Below the pieces are notes generated by a model. That model had not been told where the DNA came from. It did no database searches and saw only the letters and a program-made list of their open reading frames with translations. Both the position numbers and the translations under genes were made by a program. Positions 1-8,398 of a stretch of 64,000 bases of DNA are shown in pieces (positions within the stretch are counted from its first letter, which is position 1; each line of letters begins with the position of its first letter). Source of the stretch: Conexibacter sp. DBS9H8 (GTDB taxonomy: Bacteria > Actinomycetota > Thermoleophilia > Solirubrobacterales > Solirubrobacteraceae); assembly GCF_023330685.1 (NCBI RefSeq), contig NZ_CP097128.1, forward strand, positions 2,728,001 to 2,792,000, given 5' to 3'.

Positions 1-710
1 GCGGCGAGCGTTCCGGTGACGTCGGCCGTGGAGCTGAGCAGGGTCTGGACGTCCCCGGCGTGGGTGCCCGTGAGGGACTCGCTGACGAGGGCGGCGTCTT
101 TGAGGTCCGGGGTGAGCGCCGGGATCGCCCGCTTGAGCGCCGCCGCCCCGCCGGTGGACTCGGGTTGCCCGGGACGGGGGGAGAAGGCGATGTTGGCCGT
201 GTCGAGCAGGTTCTGCAAGCTCGACCGCGCGGCTGCGTCGAAGGTCGACAGCAGCTGGAAGAATTGGACGGGGGTGGCCGTATGGGTTTCTGAGATCGTG
301 AACCCCTCCGGGGCGACCGGTGCCGACGGGCTCCCCGGCTCCAGCAGCAGGTAGTAGCTACCTTCGAGGAACAGGCGGTCCCGGATCGTCACGGTCGCGT
401 CCCGGTGCAGCGGCAGCGCGCTCGGCTCGAGCGTGAAGGCGATCCGCGTGGCGTTGCCGTCGGCGCTGACGCCGGTCACCTGGCCGACGTTGATGCCCGC
501 GATTCGCACCGGTGAGCCGGAGCGAACGTTGACGCTGTTGGAGACGATCGCGTAATCGGTGTAGCTGGATCCGACGAACGGCAGCTTGTGCGTGAAGGCG
601 TAGTAGGTGACGAGCACGGGGACGATGATCATCACGACGGCGATCGCGAACGGCGACACGCCGCGGCGACGTCCGCCTGTCCTGTGGCGTATGCGGATCG
701 ACGGGCTCAC
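1..710 (-). CDS. Mce-family lipid transfer protein, C-terminus cut by window edge
   Basis: This Mce protein is expected to form part of the extracytoplasmic hydrophobic tunnel of an Mce/MlaD lipid importer served by the YrbE permeases upstream. It starts with GTG at 710, inside the TGA stop of the preceding mce gene (GTGA overlap). An arginine-rich N-terminus (RIRHRTGGRRRG) precedes one membrane segment (about residues 19-40). A MlaD-type beta domain follows, with SGSPVRIAGINVGQVTGV at about 65. An alpha-helical Mce C-terminal region then begins. About 236 codons are present and the remainder lies beyond base 1. Family assignment is firm; the substrate (fatty acid, sterol or phospholipid) cannot be read from the sequence. 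Confidence 0.9.
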   Translation of the reverse strand, partial: MSPSIRIRHRTGGRRRGVSPFAIAVVMIIVPVLVTYYAFTHKLPFVGSSYTDYAIVSNSVNVRSGSPVRIAGINVGQVTGVSADGNATRIAFTLEPSALPLHRDATVTIRDRLFLEGSYYLLLEPGSPSAPVAPEGFTISETHTATPVQFFQLLSTFDAAARSSLQNLLDTANIAFSPRPGQPESTGGAAALKRAIPALTPDLKDAALVSESLTGTHAGDVQTLLSSTADVTGTLA

Positions 711-2173
711 GGGACGAGACCGGCCTTGACCCCGAGTTGGTAGACGCCGGCCGGCGGTGCCGTGTTGTCGACGGTCGCGGACGTTCGCCCGCTGTAGCTG
801 AAGGACTGCGTGCCGCTGTAGACCTCGTTTCCGGCCTGGCACTGACCGCCGCCCTCGATCGGGCTGGGATTGATGTGCAGGTCCGCCGACGGCGTCCCGC
901 TGGCGGACTGGATGAGCTCCGCCGGGTCGATGATGGTGTCGGCACGCAGCCAGTTGCTTGCGGTATTGCCCTCACTGAGCGCGGAGGCGAAGTTTCTCAG
1001 CCACAACCCGACGACGTTGCAGGAGAACTGCGCGCTCGAGACGGTGTTGAGGATCGCGCCGAGCCCGATGAAGGCGGAGGCGCCCGCGGTCCCCAGGTCG
1101 TTGACGCCGAGCACCTGGAACGCCTCGGTGGTGGCCGGGTCGCCAGCGAGGGTCCGTGCCGCCGCCAGGGTCGCCTCGAGCCGGTGGGAGACCGGGGCGA
1201 GCAGGCGCAGGGTCGGCGGTGCCGCGGAGAGGAACTCGTTGAGTCGGCTGGCGGCGATCGGCAGGTCGCGGGCAGCCGGCCGGAGCGCGCGGGTGATCGC
1301 AGCGAGCTGGGCGAGGATCGGCGTCGCGCGGCTGAGGACCGCGGCGCCGACCGTCTCGGTGGGCGGCAGCTGGGCGAGCGTCTGCCCGAGCGCGGGTGTG
1401 TCGAGTGCCCGGGCGGTCGTCGCCCCCTTGGCGAGCAGGTCGGTGAGCGTTGCCGCCTCCGGAGCGAGCGCCCCCGTCGTCGCCGCGAGCCCCTGCAGGA
1501 ACGTCCCGAGCCGGGTCTCGGGCGCCGCCAGGGTGTCGAGGACGCGCTGCAGCGGGGGCAGCAGTTGGGCGGTGGCGACCGTCGCGTCGTTGAGCTGAGC
1601 GCCCCGGCCGGCGAAGGCGTCCCCGAAGGCCTGGGTGACGGCGCGAAGCCCGGCCCGCGTCTTGGGCCCGAACACGTCGAAGGCCTGGGAGATGTCGACG
1701 TAGGGGATGTTGTGGTTGAGCGCCGGGTTGGTGGCGATCCTCAATGTGCCCCCGTCGGGGATCGACCCAACACCGGGCCGACGGTGGCCGGGGAACAGTT
1801 CGATGTACTGGCCGCCGAGCACCGAGGAGAGCCGCACCTGGTAGGTGGTGTCGGCGGGGAGCGGCTCGAGGTTCCGGCTGATCGCCAGCTCGACCTGGGC
1901 GAACGGGTGGCCGTACTGGGCGTCGGCCGGCTCGGGCGTGATCTTCAGGACCTGCCCGACGCGCGCACCGCCGATCCGGACGTCCACGTTCTTGTTGAGC
2001 TCGCCGCCGTCGGCAACCTGCACGTTGAGGTTGTAGGTGGGGATGAACGGGATCCCGTTCTCGGCGACGTAGCTGATGTACACGGCGACGATCACGACGA
2101 GGATCGTCACCGTGCCGACGAGCACGGGGTTGTCGAAGATCGAGGAGAAGGCGGCGCGGGGAGATCGCATCAC
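707..2173 (-). CDS. Mce-family lipid transfer protein
   Basis: A 488-residue Mce protein, third of four in this operon. A short cytoplasmic N-terminus is followed by a membrane anchor at about residues 16-36 and an MCE/MlaD domain (about 47-130) containing VDVRIGGARVGQVLKI. A long alpha-helical Mce C-terminal domain rich in Ala/Leu follows, of the type that builds the tunnel in mycobacterial Mce complexes. The start is GTG at 2173 overlapping the previous stop, or ATG three bases on. The C-terminal tail has two Cys and many Ser/Thr/Asn and no lipobox. Tight overlaps on both sides indicate translational coupling within one mRNA. Individual MceA-F labels cannot be assigned from sequence alone. 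Confidence 0.93.
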   Translation of the reverse strand: MMRSPRAAFSSIFDNPVLVGTVTILVVIVAVYISYVAENGIPFIPTYNLNVQVADGGELNKNVDVRIGGARVGQVLKITPEPADAQYGHPFAQVELAISRNLEPLPADTTYQVRLSSVLGGQYIELFPGHRRPGVGSIPDGGTLRIATNPALNHNIPYVDISQAFDVFGPKTRAGLRAVTQAFGDAFAGRGAQLNDATVATAQLLPPLQRVLDTLAAPETRLGTFLQGLAATTGALAPEAATLTDLLAKGATTARALDTPALGQTLAQLPPTETVGAAVLSRATPILAQLAAITRALRPAARDLPIAASRLNEFLSAAPPTLRLLAPVSHRLEATLAAARTLAGDPATTEAFQVLGVNDLGTAGASAFIGLGAILNTVSSAQFSCNVVGLWLRNFASALSEGNTASNWLRADTIIDPAELIQSASGTPSADLHINPSPIEGGGQCQAGNEVYSGTQSFSYSGRTSATVDNTAPPAGVYQLGVKAGLVP

Positions 2174-3648
2174 TTGAGCAGGTAGCCGAGAAGCCCCTTC
2201 AGGGAGCCCGTCGTCGGGGTGTGTGATGGCGTCGCGCTCGTGCCGGTGGCCGTCCCGAGCCCGAGACTGTGGCTGATTCCGGAGTCGAGACGGCCAACCG
2301 TTGCCTCGACCCCGGAGAGCAGGGAGGCGGCGGCGCCGCTGACACCGACATGGCTGGCCACCGCACCGTTGGTCTGCGCCCGGGTGGGGGTGCTCGTCGG
2401 CGCGTGATGACCGACGCGAGCCGGGGTGACGGCCGCCTGGTTGGCGTAGTGCGCGTCACAGGCCGGGTTCGTCGACGGCGTCGTCGCGTAGTTCGAGCAG
2501 GCGCCACTCCCAGGGTAGATGAGCAGGGTCGAGAGCAGGTGGGAGTCGCTGTCGTACTTCGACAACGAGCCGGCGACGTAGTAGAGAACCGACAGGAAGC
2601 TCTCTGAGAAGCCGTGCTGGATGAGGTTGACGGTGAGCTTGGCGAAGGAGGCGGTCGTGCCCGCCGAGACCTTGAGATAGTGGCTGATCGCTCCGAGCAG
2701 CGGGGTGACCCGGCGTGCGGTCGGGATCGTCTTCAGCAGCGCGGTCGCGAGGCTCGAGAGTGCCGGCCGGGCCAGCGCGGTGAACGGGACGATATGGCTG
2801 TCGAGCCGGTTCAGCGCAGGCACGGCGGCGTGCAGTTCGCTCAACAGCGGAGTGCCGTCGGTGGCGACCGTGTTGAGCTGAGCGAGCGCGGGCGTGGAGG
2901 CGGACAGGAACGCGGGAAGCCGGTTGATCGCCTGGTTGAGCTGACTCTGGTGGTCGGCGGTGAGCCGCGTGAGGCCTGCGGTCTGACGCAGGAACGCCTG
3001 GACGGCCGCCGTGTGCGTGGCCCCCTCCCGGGCGAGTTGGTCGGTCGCGTCGATCGCGGTGGCGATCGACGCCGTCTGGTGGTCGAGGATCCCGATCACC
3101 CGTTGGGCGGCGCCGAGCGCTGGGTTTGCGCGCTGCAGGATCGCGTTGATCTCATTGCCGTTTCCGGCCGTGGAGATGCCGAGTTCATCGATGAACACCT
3201 GCAGCCGTTCCCGGGTCGGCAGGTTGAAGATGTTGAAGAGGTCCTGGAGGGTGACCGGCTCGGAGGTGTGGGTGACCGGCACTGTCGGCGGGTACCCGCC
3301 AACCCCGCGCAGGAGGGGAGCGCTGGCGGTTCCCGGATCACAGTCGAGATAGTTCTCGGCGATCAGTCCGTCGGGCCGGATGATGCAGGTCGCGTTGGTG
3401 TGGAAGGCGAACGGGCCGGAGATCGTCGCCTCCACGCGCGCCTTGTCGTTCGGGGTGACGACGACGTTGGAGATGAGCCCCGCCTCGGCACCGGCGATCT
3501 TGACCTCCTGGCCGGAGACGAGCCCATGCGCGTCGTCGAAGATGACGTCGAAGCGGTAGCTGTCTGAACCCTGGGCGATCCCGCCCGCGAGCAGGGCGAG
3601 CGCGGCGGCGACGGTGAGGGCGAGACCGAGGGCGGCGATCCGTCTCAT
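2170..3648 (-). CDS. Mce-family lipid transfer protein
   Basis: A 492-residue Mce protein, second in the operon. A hydrophobic N-terminal anchor (about residues 4-24) is followed at once by the MCE beta domain (about 33-110, with [19 protein letters not shown]) and a long helical region. The last roughly 100 residues are low-complexity Ala/Ser/Thr/Gly, probably a flexible periplasmic or cell-wall tail. The start ATG overlaps the upstream stop by 4 bases (ATGA) and the downstream mce start overlaps its own stop by 4 bases. It presumably assembles as one subunit of a hetero-hexameric Mce ring; the cargo is unknown. Confidence 0.93.
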   Translation of the reverse strand: MRRIAALGLALTVAAALALLAGGIAQGSDSYRFDVIFDDAHGLVSGQEVKIAGAEAGLISNVVVTPNDKARVEATISGPFAFHTNATCIIRPDGLIAENYLDCDPGTASAPLLRGVGGYPPTVPVTHTSEPVTLQDLFNIFNLPTRERLQVFIDELGISTAGNGNEINAILQRANPALGAAQRVIGILDHQTASIATAIDATDQLAREGATHTAAVQAFLRQTAGLTRLTADHQSQLNQAINRLPAFLSASTPALAQLNTVATDGTPLLSELHAAVPALNRLDSHIVPFTALARPALSSLATALLKTIPTARRVTPLLGAISHYLKVSAGTTASFAKLTVNLIQHGFSESFLSVLYYVAGSLSKYDSDSHLLSTLLIYPGSGACSNYATTPSTNPACDAHYANQAAVTPARVGHHAPTSTPTRAQTNGAVASHVGVSGAAASLLSGVEATVGRLDSGISHSLGLGTATGTSATPSHTPTTGSLKGLLGYLLK

Positions 3649-5003
3649 GGCGCCTGCTGATCGTCAGCGGGGCTGCAGAGCGCGCCGAGGCTGCTCGCGC
3701 TGTCCGGATTCGTCCACGGGGCCGTCCCGTCCGCGGAGGGGATCGTGCCGCCGCCAGGGCACGGCCGCACGTTGGTGAAGCGGGCGCCGTTGAGGGCCCC
3801 GAGTGACTTGACAGTGTTGCCGAGAAGACTGAGCAGGCCGCTCAACCCCCCGGCGCTCGGCGTCATAAGCAGGCGGGCCTGGAGGTAATGGCCGTTGGCG
3901 TCGTAGGCGGCGCCGGTCGATCCGCCAACCCCGTTGAAGAAGCCAGCGACGAAATCCGGCACGTAGGGACGCAGCCCGGTGAGGATCGGGGTGATCCCGC
4001 CGAGGCCGTGGACGAGCGTCGCCAGCGCGGAGTCCGCCCGGGCGGACACGGGAACGAACCGTTTCAACGCCCGGTCGGCTTGAGGCAGCAGCGCCTGGAG
4101 GGCAGCGACCGTCGGCCTGAGGTTGTTGGCGAACGGCACGGTGACCCGGAGCAGGGTCGCCAGGCGCGGGGCAACCGGGGCGAGGGCGGCGAAGGCCGGA
4201 TCGACTTTGGTGAGGGTCGTCTCGACGTGCCCGAGGACCCGCGTGGCCTGATCGAGCACGGCGGGAGCCCGGGCGATGCCGTCACTGAGCGCCGCCCGCT
4301 CGGCCGCGACTTCCTGCAGAAGGTCGGCGGTATTCGTCACCGAGCCACCGAGCTGACCCGCTTCGGCGGCGAGCGGCGCGGTGAACCGGGCAGTCGAACC
4401 GACGAGCCGAGCGAGGGCGTACTTGTCCGAGACGATCTCCGCGCCGAGGTTGGCGATCTGGCTGAGGGCCGGATTGAGGTAGAGAGCAAGCCGGTTGAGC
4501 TGGTCGGCCGTCGGCTGGGCGACGAAGGAGGCGCCCGTCTTGATGAAGGTCGTCAGCGCGTGGCGGACCTTGGGGGTGAAGGAGTCCAGGACACTGTCGA
4601 AGTCGACGATCCCCTTGGTTTGGCTCGAAGGGAGGACGCCGCCGTTGGCGATCGGGTGGCCGCCGACTCCCGGGGCGAGACTGACAAAGCGGTTGGTGAT
4701 GCCGGTGAGGCTGAGCTGACCGATCGTCGCCGTCGTCGTCGACGCGAGCGGGTTGAGGTTGGGATCGGTGATGTCGAGCTGGATGTTCGCCAGGCCGTTC
4801 TGGGTCACGGTGATCGCCCCGACGCTGCCGACGGTGTGGCCGGCGACGGTAACGAGGTCGCCACCGACGAGCTGGCCGGCGTCCTGGAACTGGGCGTTCA
4901 CGACGTAGGTCGACCCGCCGGTGAGAAGGACGAGGGCGATCACGACAACCACGACGACACCGGAGCCGAGGCTGAGCAGCCGGATGATCTGTTCCCGGGC
5001 CAT
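3645..5003 (-). CDS. Mce-family lipid transfer protein
   Basis: A 452-residue Mce protein, first mce gene after the two permeases. A strongly hydrophobic anchor (residues about 10-30, with a run of six Val) leads to the MCE domain (about 33-110, with [19 protein letters not shown]), then the helical Mce domain. The C-terminal 40 residues carry two Cys and acidic residues and end in DDQQAP. It lies 15 bases downstream of the second permease gene, so it is cotranscribed. The shape (anchor, MCE domain, long helical region) is diagnostic of actinobacterial Mce rather than proteobacterial MlaD, which lacks the long C-terminus. Confidence 0.93.
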   Translation of the reverse strand: MAREQIIRLLSLGSGVVVVVVIALVLLTGGSTYVVNAQFQDAGQLVGGDLVTVAGHTVGSVGAITVTQNGLANIQLDITDPNLNPLASTTTATIGQLSLTGITNRFVSLAPGVGGHPIANGGVLPSSQTKGIVDFDSVLDSFTPKVRHALTTFIKTGASFVAQPTADQLNRLALYLNPALSQIANLGAEIVSDKYALARLVGSTARFTAPLAAEAGQLGGSVTNTADLLQEVAAERAALSDGIARAPAVLDQATRVLGHVETTLTKVDPAFAALAPVAPRLATLLRVTVPFANNLRPTVAALQALLPQADRALKRFVPVSARADSALATLVHGLGGITPILTGLRPYVPDFVAGFFNGVGGSTGAAYDANGHYLQARLLMTPSAGGLSGLLSLLGNTVKSLGALNGARFTNVRPCPGGGTIPSADGTAPWTNPDSASSLGALCSPADDQQAP

Positions 5004-5018
5004 CAGGTCGGGTTCGCC

Positions 5019-5813
5019 TCAGCCGCCGATCGGCGAGTTGGGCTTGCCACCCCAGAACAGCTGCGTGCCGACGAGCCCGATCAGGTGGATGCCGATGATG
5101 TTGGCGACCATCGATTGCGCGGTCGCCTTGCCGACCCCGACGGGCCCGCCCGAGACGTTGTAGCCGTAGTAGATGCAGACGAGGACGATGAACGTCGCCA
5201 TGGCGATCGCCTTGATGAAGCTGAAGGCCATGTCGCTCGGGCTCTGGAACTCCCAGAAAAGCTGCAGGTACCCGCCCCGCGAGACCTCGCCGAGCTGGAC
5301 GACGGTCGCGAAGTAGGAGGCGAAGTAGCCAGCCGCGATCGCGGCCGAATAGAGGAACGGCAGGACGATCCAGGTGGCGAGCAGGCGGGTCGATCCGAGG
5401 TAGAGCAGCGCGTCGAAGCCCATCACCTCGAGGGCGTCGATCTCGTCGGAGATACGCATCGACCCGATCTCGGCGACGAACCCGGTCCCCACCTTGGCGG
5501 CCATCATGTATCCGAACGCGTACGGCACGACCTCGCGGAGGTCACACAGCGCGGTGATCGCCCCCGTCGAGGATGACGCACCGACCGATTTGGCCGCGTA
5601 GGCCCCCTCGATCCCACACTGGAGGCCGAGGATGAACACGAGCCCGAGCACGATCACGGCCGACCCCGTGATGAGGATGCCGGCTTGGCGGATCGTCTCG
5701 CCGATGAAGCGGAGAACCCGGCCGGAGACAACCTTGCTGACGATCCGCCCGCAGAACCGGGACGCTTCCCCGAAGGACTCGAGCGCTTCAATCGGTCGGC
5801 TGAGGGCACTCAC
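5019..5813 (-). CDS. YrbE/MlaE-family ABC permease (second of pair)
   Basis: Integral membrane permease of the Mce lipid importer. The GTG start at 5813 overlaps the TGA of the first permease, giving 264 residues, the usual YrbE length; reading further upstream in frame gives only low-complexity arginine-rich sequence. A TM helix around ILITGSAVIVLGLVFILG is followed by the MlaE core, including AKVGTGFVAEIGSMRISDEIDALEVMGFD. This segment, with its conserved E-I-G-S-M-R...E-I-D-A-L pattern, is the coupling helix region contacting the ATPase. Several further TM helices complete the fold. No MceG/Mkl-type ATPase gene lies in the window; in actinobacteria that gene is normally elsewhere and shared. 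Confidence 0.95.
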   Translation of the reverse strand: MSALSRPIEALESFGEASRFCGRIVSKVVSGRVLRFIGETIRQAGILITGSAVIVLGLVFILGLQCGIEGAYAAKSVGASSSTGAITALCDLREVVPYAFGYMMAAKVGTGFVAEIGSMRISDEIDALEVMGFDALLYLGSTRLLATWIVLPFLYSAAIAAGYFASYFATVVQLGEVSRGGYLQLFWEFQSPSDMAFSFIKAIAMATFIVLVCIYYGYNVSGGPVGVGKATAQSMVANIIGIHLIGLVGTQLFWGGKPNSPIGG

Positions 5814-6610
5814 CGCGGAGTGTTGAGGATCGGGTTGGTCGCCAGCAGCGTCTGGGTGAACACATAGTCGATCGAGCCGATCCCGAGGAACGCGATCACC
5901 ACCGCCTGGTTGACGGCCCGGCCGACTCCCTCCGCGCCCCCGGACGCGGTGAGGCCCTTGTAACAGCAGACGATGGCGATCATCGCCCCGAACAGCGTCG
6001 ATTTGACGAGCATCGCGAGAAACTCGATCGTCGTCGCCTGGGAGAAGAAGTTGGCAAAGAACGGGCCGACCTGCGCACCGTTGGTGAGCGTGACGAAGAC
6101 GCCCCCGAGGGTGCCGAACAGAAGCGCGTAGATGCTGAAGAGCGGGGTGAGGAGCATCAGCGAGAGAAAGCGCGGCACGACAAGGCTCTTGATCGGGTCG
6201 ACGCCGAGCACCATCAGCGCGTCGAGCTCCTCGCGGATCTTGCGGGCGCCGAGGTCGGCGGTCATCGCGGTCCCAGCGACGCCCGCCATCACGATCGCGC
6301 ACACGAGCGGAGCGAACTCTCGCATCACGATGAGGACGAACAGCCCACCGAGCCGATCGAGCGCGCCCACGAGGTTGAGGAAGTCGCCGATCTCGATTCC
6401 GGCCGGACCGTAGGTGAAGGCGAGGGAGGCGAGAATCATCGGAAACCACCCGAGCCGCAGCGCGAAGAGGAACTGGTCGACGAGTTCGGGGCCGTAGTTG
6501 TAGGGCGGGGTCAGTGCGGCGACGATCGCCCGCCGAAACAGCAGGACCATCGCCCCGATCGTCTCGATGAACGCCCGAAACGGCTCGTAGATCCTCAGCA
6601 CACCGACCAT
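5810..6610 (-). CDS. YrbE/MlaE-family ABC permease (first of pair)
   Basis: First gene of the mce operon, 266 residues. The MlaE permease core is seen as MAGVAGTAMTADLGARKIRE followed by ELDALMVLGVDPIKSLVVPR, with five or so hydrophobic segments. ATG at 6610 is preceded 9 bases upstream by an AGGAG Shine-Dalgarno (minus strand, 6621-6625) and further upstream by a -35/-10 pair at 6662-6691. The leader is therefore roughly 45 bases. Together with the next permease it should form the heterodimeric membrane unit that passes lipid from the Mce tunnel into the cytoplasmic membrane. Confidence 0.95.
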   Translation of the reverse strand: MVGVLRIYEPFRAFIETIGAMVLLFRRAIVAALTPPYNYGPELVDQFLFALRLGWFPMILASLAFTYGPAGIEIGDFLNLVGALDRLGGLFVLIVMREFAPLVCAIVMAGVAGTAMTADLGARKIREELDALMVLGVDPIKSLVVPRFLSLMLLTPLFSIYALLFGTLGGVFVTLTNGAQVGPFFANFFSQATTIEFLAMLVKSTLFGAMIAIVCCYKGLTASGGAEGVGRAVNQAVVIAFLGIGSIDYVFTQTLLATNPILNTPR

Positions 6611-6661
6611 CGGTCCGTCACTCCTCCCGTCAGGGACAACCCTGCCCTCCCAGCGAGCGCC

Positions 6662-6691
6662 ATCCTACCCAGAGATACGGGAGCGTGACAA
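6662..6691 (-). promoter_or_regulatory. Promoter of the mce/yrbE operon
   Basis: On the minus strand TTGTCA (6691-6686) and TAGGAT (6667-6662) are separated by 18 bases, a good sigma70-like pair. The expected start of transcription is near 6655, leaving a leader of about 45 bases that contains the Shine-Dalgarno of the first permease. A small inverted repeat (CAGGG-N4-CCCTG, 6631-6644) lies in the leader and could be a repressor site, but it is too short to be sure. Confidence 0.6.
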
Positions 6692-6698
6692 ATGGGAA

Positions 6699-6769
6699 CT
6701 GCCCGGGATGGATTCGAACCACCGCTACCTGGGCCAGAACCAGGCGTCCTGCCGCTAGACGACCGGGCA
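6699..6769 (-). tRNA. tRNA-Gln (anticodon CTG)
   Basis: The minus strand folds into a complete cloverleaf of 71 nt. The acceptor stem is TGCCCGG paired with CCGGGCA, with discriminator G73. The D arm is GTCT/GGAC and the anticodon stem CCTGG/CCAGG has loop TTCTGGC (anticodon CTG, reading CAG). The T arm GGTGG/CCATC has loop TTCGAAT. The 3' CCA is not encoded. It sits between the mce promoter and the trkA pair, downstream of a TAACCT -10 box. Confidence 0.97.
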
Positions 6770-6783
6770 ATCGGAGGCTTGGC

Positions 6784-6789
6784 AGGTTA
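6784..6789 (-). promoter_or_regulatory. Candidate -10 box for tRNA-Gln
   Basis: TAACCT on the minus strand, 14 bases before the mature 5' end of the tRNA, places transcription start about 7 bases upstream of the tRNA. No convincing -35 is visible. It lies just after the stop of the trkA gene at 6804. Confidence 0.4.
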
Positions 6790-6803
6790 GCAACCGCGGC
6801 GGG

Positions 6804-7469
6804 TCAGCCGCCGGTGGAGGCGAACTGGAGGGTGATCTCCGCCTCGAGCCCGGGATCGAGGATCAACATCACCTGATCTCCGGCGTTGACGACCGAGTCG
6901 CCCTTGGGCACGAAGCCAGTGCCGCCCCGGAGCACGGAGATGATCAATGACCCCTCGGGCAGCGAGATCGCCGACACCGGCTTTCCGTCGGCCTCGGATC
7001 CAGCCCCCACCTCGAGTTCGATGATCTCGAGGTGCTCCTCCTCGAGCGCGAGGAGCTGGATGAGCCCGTATTCAGGCACCTCGTGCTCGATCAGCCGGAG
7101 GATCAGATCGGTCGCCGACACGGCCGGCTGGATCCCGAGCAGCTTGAAATGCTGGAGGTTGCGCGGGTTGTTGACGCGCGCGACGATCCGCTGGACACCG
7201 TACTTCTCCTTGGCCACCTGGCAGATGAGGATGTTGTCCTCGTCATCGCCGGTGACGGCGATGACGAGGTCCGCGCGCTGGATCCCGGCGCGTTCGAGCA
7301 CCCACAGCTCCGTCGCGTCCCCGTATTGGACCGCATGCTCGAGTTCCTGCTCGACGGTCCGGTACTTGTCGTGGTCGAACTCGATCAGGGTCACCTCGCG
7401 ATCCCGCGCGATCAGCTCGCGGGCGAGGTTCCAGCCGACCTTGCCGGCGCCGACGATGATCACGTACAC
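6804..7469 (-). CDS. TrkA-type RCK protein (full length, N and C domains)
   Basis: A 221-residue cytosolic regulator of Trk/Ktr potassium channels. The RCK_N Rossmann domain begins with MYVIIVGAGKVG (GxGxxG nucleotide loop), with an acidic residue ending strand 2 (LIEFD) that prefers NAD(H). RCK_C follows from about residue 140 (SEADGKPVSAISLPEGSLI). GTG start at 7469, with a GGAGG Shine-Dalgarno lying in the end of the upstream trkA gene 9 bases before it. It pairs with the short TrkA upstream, like mycobacterial ceoB/ceoC. No TrkH/KtrB membrane subunit is in the window, so the partner channel is encoded elsewhere. Confidence 0.93.
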   Translation of the reverse strand: MYVIIVGAGKVGWNLARELIARDREVTLIEFDHDKYRTVEQELEHAVQYGDATELWVLERAGIQRADLVIAVTGDDEDNILICQVAKEKYGVQRIVARVNNPRNLQHFKLLGIQPAVSATDLILRLIEHEVPEYGLIQLLALEEEHLEIIELEVGAGSEADGKPVSAISLPEGSLIISVLRGGTGFVPKGDSVVNAGDQVMLILDPGLEAEITLQFASTGG

Positions 7470-7473
7470 GGTG

Positions 7474-7905
7474 TCAGACCTCCGGGGCGTTGAGGGCCAT
7501 CGCGGATGCCTGGTCGATCGCGATCTGGGTCGGGCAGATCGTGTGCAGGCCCTGCTGGGCGTACCAGGCGGCCCGAGCTGGGTCGGCGACCCGGACGACG
7601 ACGCGGGGCACGTGGAACCGGCGCTGGGCGATCTGGGCGATCACGAGGTTCGTGTTGTCTCCCCGGGTGGCGGCGAGAAACACGTCCGCCTGCTCGATCC
7701 CGGCCTCCATCAACCCGTCGATCTCCAGAGCCGCACCCACGGTGAAGCGGCCGCCCGCGTCCTCCCAGGTGGAGGTCTGATCGCGGTCGAGCCGCTCGTG
7801 GGAGAGGGGATCGGCGTCGAGGACGGACACCTGATGGCCGGCGTCGAGAGCACGCTTGGCGACGGCAGAGCCGACGCGACCGCACCCGACGATCAAGATC
7901 AACAT
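7474..7905 (-). CDS. Short TrkA-like protein with RCK_N domain only
   Basis: 143 residues covering just the NAD-binding half of TrkA: LILIVGCGRVGSAVAKRALD at the N-terminus (GxGxxG), an acidic strand-2 end (VLDADPL), then the rest of the Rossmann fold ending at a normal stop. The RCK_C ligand-binding half present in the neighbouring 221-residue paralogue is absent. ATG at 7905 is chosen because it begins the Rossmann strand directly and sits 8 bases after a TACATT box, suggesting a leaderless message. The two proteins probably form a mixed RCK assembly. Either the C-domain was lost or the pair divides functions; frameshift remnants of RCK_C are not visible in the 4-base gap to the next gene. 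Confidence 0.88.
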   Translation of the reverse strand: MLILIVGCGRVGSAVAKRALDAGHQVSVLDADPLSHERLDRDQTSTWEDAGGRFTVGAALEIDGLMEAGIEQADVFLAATRGDNTNLVIAQIAQRRFHVPRVVVRVADPARAAWYAQQGLHTICPTQIAIDQASAMALNAPEV

Positions 7906-7913
7906 ATCGCGGG

Positions 7914-7919
7914 AATGTA
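7914..7919 (-). promoter_or_regulatory. Candidate leaderless -10 box for trkA pair
   Basis: TACATT on the minus strand, 8 bases before the ATG at 7905 and within the short gap after the DUF1844-like gene. The spacing puts the transcript start on or next to the start codon. No -35 is recognised. Confidence 0.45.
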
Positions 7920-7930
7920 GCCGAGCGAAG

Positions 7931-8398
7931 CTACTGGCCGGGAATCCACAGCCGCCCGCTCTTCTGCGCGGGGCCCGGCTCTCCGGGTCGGATCGGCTCG
8001 GTCGGTTCGGGCCGGGTCGGCTCCGGCGCGCTGGCCGGTCCTGAACCAGCGACCCCCGGGCCGCTGGCCGCAGACCCGACCGCAGAGCCGCCCGCGCCGC
8101 CGATCTGGACGAAGGCCATCTGCAGCTGTGAGAGCGCGTCCCGAATCGACTTGGCCTGATCGGGGGCGACCTCATCGACAAGGCCGAGGTGTGCACGGAC
8201 GCCCTCAATGGCGAGCCGGACCTGGATCGGGTCCCGTTCGTCCTCGGTCCCGGGAATGAGGCCGGTCTTGCGCATCCCCATGTTCACGAGGGTGACGATG
8301 TTCTCGAGCAGAATCTGTTCGATCCGGATCTGCTTGATCTCCGCCTCATAGGCGGCCCGTAGCTCGGCCTCCGTCGGCTGGCGGTCATCCTCGGTCAT
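7931..8398 (-). CDS. DUF1844-like small protein
   Basis: A 155-residue protein with no enzyme motif. The first 100 residues are helical and charged, with the conserved-looking blocks LLENIVTLVNMGMRKTGL and VRLAIEGVRAHLGLVDE. These match my recollection of DUF1844 proteins, small actinobacterial proteins of unknown role. The C-terminal third is a low-complexity Gly/Ala/Ser/Pro tail ending IPGQ. Its start overlaps the stop of the carboxylate-amine ligase gene by 4 bases, so the two are cotranscribed. No signal peptide or membrane segment. Family naming is tentative. Confidence 0.75.
   Translation of the reverse strand: MTEDDRQPTEAELRAAYEAEIKQIRIEQILLENIVTLVNMGMRKTGLIPGTEDERDPIQVRLAIEGVRAHLGLVDEVAPDQAKSIRDALSQLQMAFVQIGGAGGSAVGSAASGPGVAGSGPASAPEPTRPEPTEPIRPGEPGPAQKSGRLWIPGQ

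Noticed and set aside
737-5576. Long plus-strand open frames opposite the mce genes and many similar long frames elsewhere
   Set aside because: They are arginine/glycine-rich low-complexity products of GC-rich antisense frames with no family motif; the opposite strand carries clear genes.
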